Below are positions 37,011 through 40,381 of a DNA stretch of 40,381 bases, in pieces. Every line of letters starts with the position of its first letter. Position 1 is the stretch's first letter. A model generated the notes under the pieces. That model saw only the letters and a program-made list of their open reading frames with translations. It was not told the DNA's origin and ran no database searches. The DNA comes from Flavobacteriales bacterium. GTDB taxonomy: Bacteria > Bacteroidota > Bacteroidia > Flavobacteriales_E > Vicingaceae. The position numbers were made by a program, and so were the translations under genes. The DNA lies in contig JAESST010000388.1 in the NCBI GenBank assembly GCA_016763995.1, positions 1-40,381 of the forward strand, in the 5' to 3' direction.

Positions 37011-40000
37011 ATGAAATTATTCTATCGTTTAAGTTCTACCTTTTTATTCCTTTTCTGTATTGGATTAGTTCTTACACCAAAGGCATTTTCCCAATGCCCT
37101 AACCCGAATAACAATTTCCAAAATTTTGGGATGTTTGATTTAACTCCAACAGGTATTGGAGATACTGTTAGAAGTATACATACTTGGGCAGGAGATTACC
37201 ACCATATTCAAGTGGATTCGGGTAAAACCTATGTAATCTCAACTTGTGAGACTGAATTGTGGGCAGATACTGCTTATTACATTGGGGCGCCTGGAATCTA
37301 TTATTCTCCAGCAATTACTTTGTATGAAGATACACAAGGAGTAGCAGGAATGTTTAATGCTTTATCAGGACGTATTGTAGGCTTTGCGCAAAAAAACTGC
37401 CCAACTGTGACTCCAAGCCCAAATAATGATCCTGGTAGAAATGATAGAATGGCAATAATTACTTATACTGCTGATTTTACAGGAAATTTAGCCGCTTCAT
37501 TAGATCCGGTTAACAATTGCGATTCTTTTGCCGTAGATTCAACTATTATTTATGTAACTGAAATATCTTCAGGGCCTTCGCTTAGTTTTAACAACACCAA
37601 TATTTCAACCAATGGCGTAAGCGATGGAGTTGCACGAGCAATTATTACTGGAGGAACTGCTCCTTATACCTACTCATGGAGTACTGGGGCAACTGCTGAT
37701 TCTATTACCGGTTTAGCTGCCGGAACGTATACCGTAACTGTTACGGATAGTGAAGTCGGAACTCCAAATGTTGTCACTGGCTCTACGATATTAATAGACC
37801 CTCCTGTAGTGGCTTTGTTTCCGGATAGTTTTTCTCTCCAAATAGTAATCAACCCTGCAGGTTTAGATACAACTGTTTTACCTACTCCTTTAGGTCGATA
37901 TAACAGTCCTACATTTATAGATTTGAATGGAGATGGCTTAATGGATTTTGTAACAGGATCAAGAGTCGGAGAGTTATTTTATTATCAAAATACTGGAACA
38001 ATTACGGATCCATTTTGGCAAAGAACAGCCCACCCTTCAATTGATACGATATATGTTCCTGTTTCAGGATCCTCAAATGAAGTACGCCCAACTTTTGTAG
38101 ATATTGATGCAGATGGCGACATGGACCTATTTTTGGGTAGAAGATATAATTACAATGGCTCAAAACTGGATGATGTTGGTTTTTATAGAAATACAGGAAC
38201 AATAACTAACGCCATATTTACAGCAGATCAAGCATCGATTCCAGGTATTCAAAACCAACAATTAGCAGAGTTTGCCAGTTTTGGATTTGGAGACATGGAT
38301 AATGATGGAGATTTAGATATGATTATTTTAGGTTCCGATTCAGCAGGTTATTTTGAGAATGTTGGTACTGCTGCCTCTCCTAGTTTTTCAAGAAAAACAG
38401 GAGCTCAAAACCCAGTAGAAGATTTTGCTGCATCTGACGCACTTTCGGCTGTACCCAAATTAATTGATTATGATCATGATGGTGATTTAGACATTCTCTA
38501 TGGAAATGATGGCGGATTTGTGAAGGTTCTTCTAAATAGTGGAACTGCTAGTGTTATGAATTTTACTGGACTTATCGTAGGAGTTGACCCTATGGTTAAT
38601 TCGCTCGGGAATTATGATGCAGGAAATTTTATTGTTGTAGATTTTGCTGATGTAACCAATGATGGAATGTTAGATGCAATTTTTGGTGCTTTTAGTGCAT
38701 CTGCAACTGGTTCTTCTTCTCGCTTTTCTTGGATGAAGGGAGTTTCAACAGGTCCCTCGGTTACGATTACTGTAGATAGTACAGTGAGTTGTAACGGACT
38801 TTCAAATGGAGGGGCAACAGCTAGTATAAGTTTAGGAACAGCCCCATATACCTATTCATGGTCTAATATGGCAACAACAGCAAGTATTACAGGAGTTGTA
38901 GCCGGTACATATACAGTAACGGTCACTGACAATGGAGGAATAACCTTAACAGATATGATCACGATTACCGAGCCTGCTGTATTAACCGTATCCATCAACG
39001 AAGGAAACTCGGCTCAATTCTGTGCTGGTGATAGTGTGCAATTAAGTACGGCAGTTCAATCAGGTGTAAATTTTGAGTGGTTGGTAAATGGAGATAGTAG
39101 TTGGGCTAGTCTTGGAGCAACTGGTTTTACAGGAGCAGTTTCATTAGAACCAAGCCTTGTAGTAATGAATGGTACGCCCTATGTTTCTTTTAAAGATTTA
39201 TCGAATGGAAATAAGATTTCTGTAATGAAGTATGATGGGTCGAACTGGTTATCAGTTGGTTCTCCTGGTTTTTCGCCTGGAGTTGTGTCTACTCCTAAAA
39301 TGACAAGTTACAATGATACTTTATACGTAGCGTTTAAAGATCATGCAAATTCTGATAAAGCTACGGTTATGAAATATAACGGTACAAATTGGGTGATAGT
39401 CGGTACTCCTGGTTTTAGTTTAGGTGGAATTAATGGCATTGGTATTGATGTTACCAATTTAGGCCCTTATGTAGTATTTAAAGATTTAACTGAGTCTACT
39501 AATGCGCTTACAGTTATGAATTTTAATGGAACCATATGGGATACAGTTGGAGTAGCTGGATTTAATTATCCTTATGGCGGAGGAACCCATTTTGAAATAA
39601 TAGTAGATAATGGAACTCCTCATGTTTCTTATAGAAACTCTTTTGGTCAAGCAGTAGTTTATACCTTTGATAATACATCTTGGTCAGTATTAGGAGGTGG
39701 TACATTTATTCAAACTGGAGTAGCTGAACCAAGTTTTACAATAAATAATGGAGTGCCATATTATGCATATACAAGTAACCCTGCATTTAAAATCAATGTT
39801 TTAACATACAATGGCAGCGCTTGGATAAATTATGGTGCCCCTGATTTTTCTCCTAGCACAGGTAGATCTCCTAAAATTATTTCAAGCAATAATGGTTTAT
39901 TTTTAAGTTATTCAAATGGAGTAAGTTCGAATCCCAGTGTAATAAAGTATGAAAATGGAACTTGGGTATTTGTTGGAGGACAAACAGTTTCGTCGGCAAT

Positions 40001-40381
40001 TCCTTTTGGAGGGACTGCTATTGCAGAAGAAAATGGAATATTGTATTCAGTCTATTCTGACTTCAACGATAGTCGGAAACTTAGTGCAAATCAGTTAAAA
40101 ATTTCTGCTGTAATTTCCAATAATAACGATGTATTTGTTTCGAGTGAAAATGAATACATTCTAAAAGCTACAAATTCTAATGGCTGTGAAGCATTTGATA
40201 CCATTGTGGTTTCTCCTTCAAGTTTAATGCTTACAACAGTATTAGATTCTAATGATGCTGGAGGGAATACAGGCGGAGCAACTGCTTTTGCTACCGGCGG
40301 AACAGCTCCTTATACCTATACTTGGAGCCATGCAGCAACCACGGGCACAACTACAGGCTTGGCTGCAGGTACTTATTCTGT
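37011..40381 (+). CDS. Large secreted repeat protein (VCBS, SprB-like and propeller-like repeats), truncated by the window end
   Basis: ATG at 37011, signal peptide MKLFYRLSSTFLFLFCIGLVLTPKAFSQ; manual translation stays open over 1123 codons to the window end. Confidence 0.88.
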   Translation, partial: MKLFYRLSSTFLFLFCIGLVLTPKAFSQCPNPNNNFQNFGMFDLTPTGIGDTVRSIHTWAGDYHHIQVDSGKTYVISTCETELWADTAYYIGAPGIYYSPAITLYEDTQGVAGMFNALSGRIVGFAQKNCPTVTPSPNNDPGRNDRMAIITYTADFTGNLAASLDPVNNCDSFAVDSTIIYVTEISSGPSLSFNNTNISTNGVSDGVARAIITGGTAPYTYSWSTGATADSITGLAAGTYTVTVTDSEVGTPNVVTGSTILIDPPVVALFPDSFSLQIVINPAGLDTTVLPTPLGRYNSPTFIDLNGDGLMDFVTGSRVGELFYYQNTGTITDPFWQRTAHPSIDTIYVPVSGSSNEVRPTFVDIDADGDMDLFLGRRYNYNGSKLDDVGFYRNTGTITNAIFTADQASIPGIQNQQLAEFASFGFGDMDNDGDLDMIILGSDSAGYFENVGTAASPSFSRKTGAQNPVEDFAASDALSAVPKLIDYDHDGDLDILYGNDGGFVKVLLNSGTASVMNFTGLIVGVDPMVNSLGNYDAGNFIVVDFADVTNDGMLDAIFGAFSASATGSSSRFSWMKGVSTGPSVTITVDSTVSCNGLSNGGATASISLGTAPYTYSWSNMATTASITGVVAGTYTVTVTDNGGITLTDMITITEPAVLTVSINEGNSAQFCAGDSVQLSTAVQSGVNFEWLVNGDSSWASLGATGFTGAVSLEPSLVVMNGTPYVSFKDLSNGNKISVMKYDGSNWLSVGSPGFSPGVVSTPKMTSYNDTLYVAFKDHANSDKATVMKYNGTNWVIVGTPGFSLGGINGIGIDVTNLGPYVVFKDLTESTNALTVMNFNGTIWDTVGVAGFNYPYGGGTHFEIIVDNGTPHVSYRNSFGQAVVYTFDNTSWSVLGGGTFIQTGVAEPSFTINNGVPYYAYTSNPAFKINVLTYNGSAWINYGAPDFSPSTGRSPKIISSNNGLFLSYSNGVSSNPSVIKYENGTWVFVGGQTVSSAIPFGGTAIAEENGILYSVYSDFNDSRKLSANQLKISAVISNNNDVFVSSENEYILKATNSNGCEAFDTIVVSPSSLMLTTVLDSNDAGGNTGGATAFATGGTAPYTYTWSHAATTGTTTGLAAGTYS
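37652..37752 (+). repeat. SprB-like repeat unit 1
   Basis: TAPYTYSWSTGATADSITGLAAGTYTVTVTDS. Confidence 0.75.
38838..38930 (+). repeat. SprB-like repeat unit 2
   Basis: TAPYTYSWSNMATTASITGVVAGTYTVTVTD. Confidence 0.75.
39091..40102 (+). repeat. Seven degenerate repeats of about 45-50 aa, beta-propeller-like
   Basis: Blade ends SSWASLGATGF, SNWLSVGSPGF, TNWVIVGTPGF, TIWDTVGVAGF, TSWSVLGGGTF, SAWINYGAPDF, GTWVFVGGQTV; blade starts PYVSFKD, LYVAFKD, PYVVFKD, PHVSYRN, PYYAYTS, LFLSYSN, LYSVYSD. Confidence 0.65.
40302..40381 (+). repeat. SprB-like repeat unit 3 (truncated)
   Basis: TAPYTYTWSHAATTGTTTGLAAGTYSV. Confidence 0.75.

Noticed and set aside
35862-38202. ORFs 35862..36143 (+), 36168..36356 (-), 36687..36902 (+), 37670..37852 (-), 38002..38202 (-)
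   Set aside because: Shadow frames of the haloperoxidase-like and large repeat-protein genes.
1-40381. CRISPR array, transposon, phage or tRNA genes
   Set aside because: No regularly spaced direct repeats, transposase/integrase motifs or recognisable tRNA cloverleaf noticed by eye; a dedicated scan (tRNAscan, CRISPR finder) would be decisive.

Overview
The window looks like a Bacteroidota (probably Flavobacteriales) chromosome segment, judged from family content and codon style. No tRNA, rRNA, CRISPR array, transposase or phage gene was recognised. Left part (1-9 kb): a cbb3-type cytochrome oxidase locus (ccoG-ccoP-ccoQ-ccoNO-ccoS, with ccoI/fixI further on), containing a cysteine-dioxygenase-like gene, a universal stress protein and a Crp/Fnr regulator. 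Three FNR-like palindromes (TGATATTTATCA, TGATAATTATCA, TGATATTTGTCA) sit in its control regions. Next is a TPR protein with a C-terminal methyltransferase whose motifs look like eukaryotic PRMT7/PRMT9 arginine methyltransferases. The middle holds membrane proteins, RidA, a GT39-like glycosyltransferase, LytTR, AraC and CBS proteins. From 21.9 to 30.8 kb there is a signalling island: two HisKA_2 kinase/LytTR regulator pairs in mirror orientation around a TPR-SpoIIE phosphatase. The right part has a CRTAC1-like (FG-GAP/ASPIC-UnbV) lipoprotein with a vanadium-haloperoxidase-like PAP2 lipoprotein, then the 5' part of a large surface protein with VCBS, SprB-like and seven-bladed-propeller-like repeats. 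Several genes carry apparent single-base indels (ccoN, one histidine kinase, a cupredoxin start and others). Sequencing error is the simplest explanation, but real frameshifting or decay cannot be excluded from sequence alone. I saw no clear novel multi-gene defence or mobile system.
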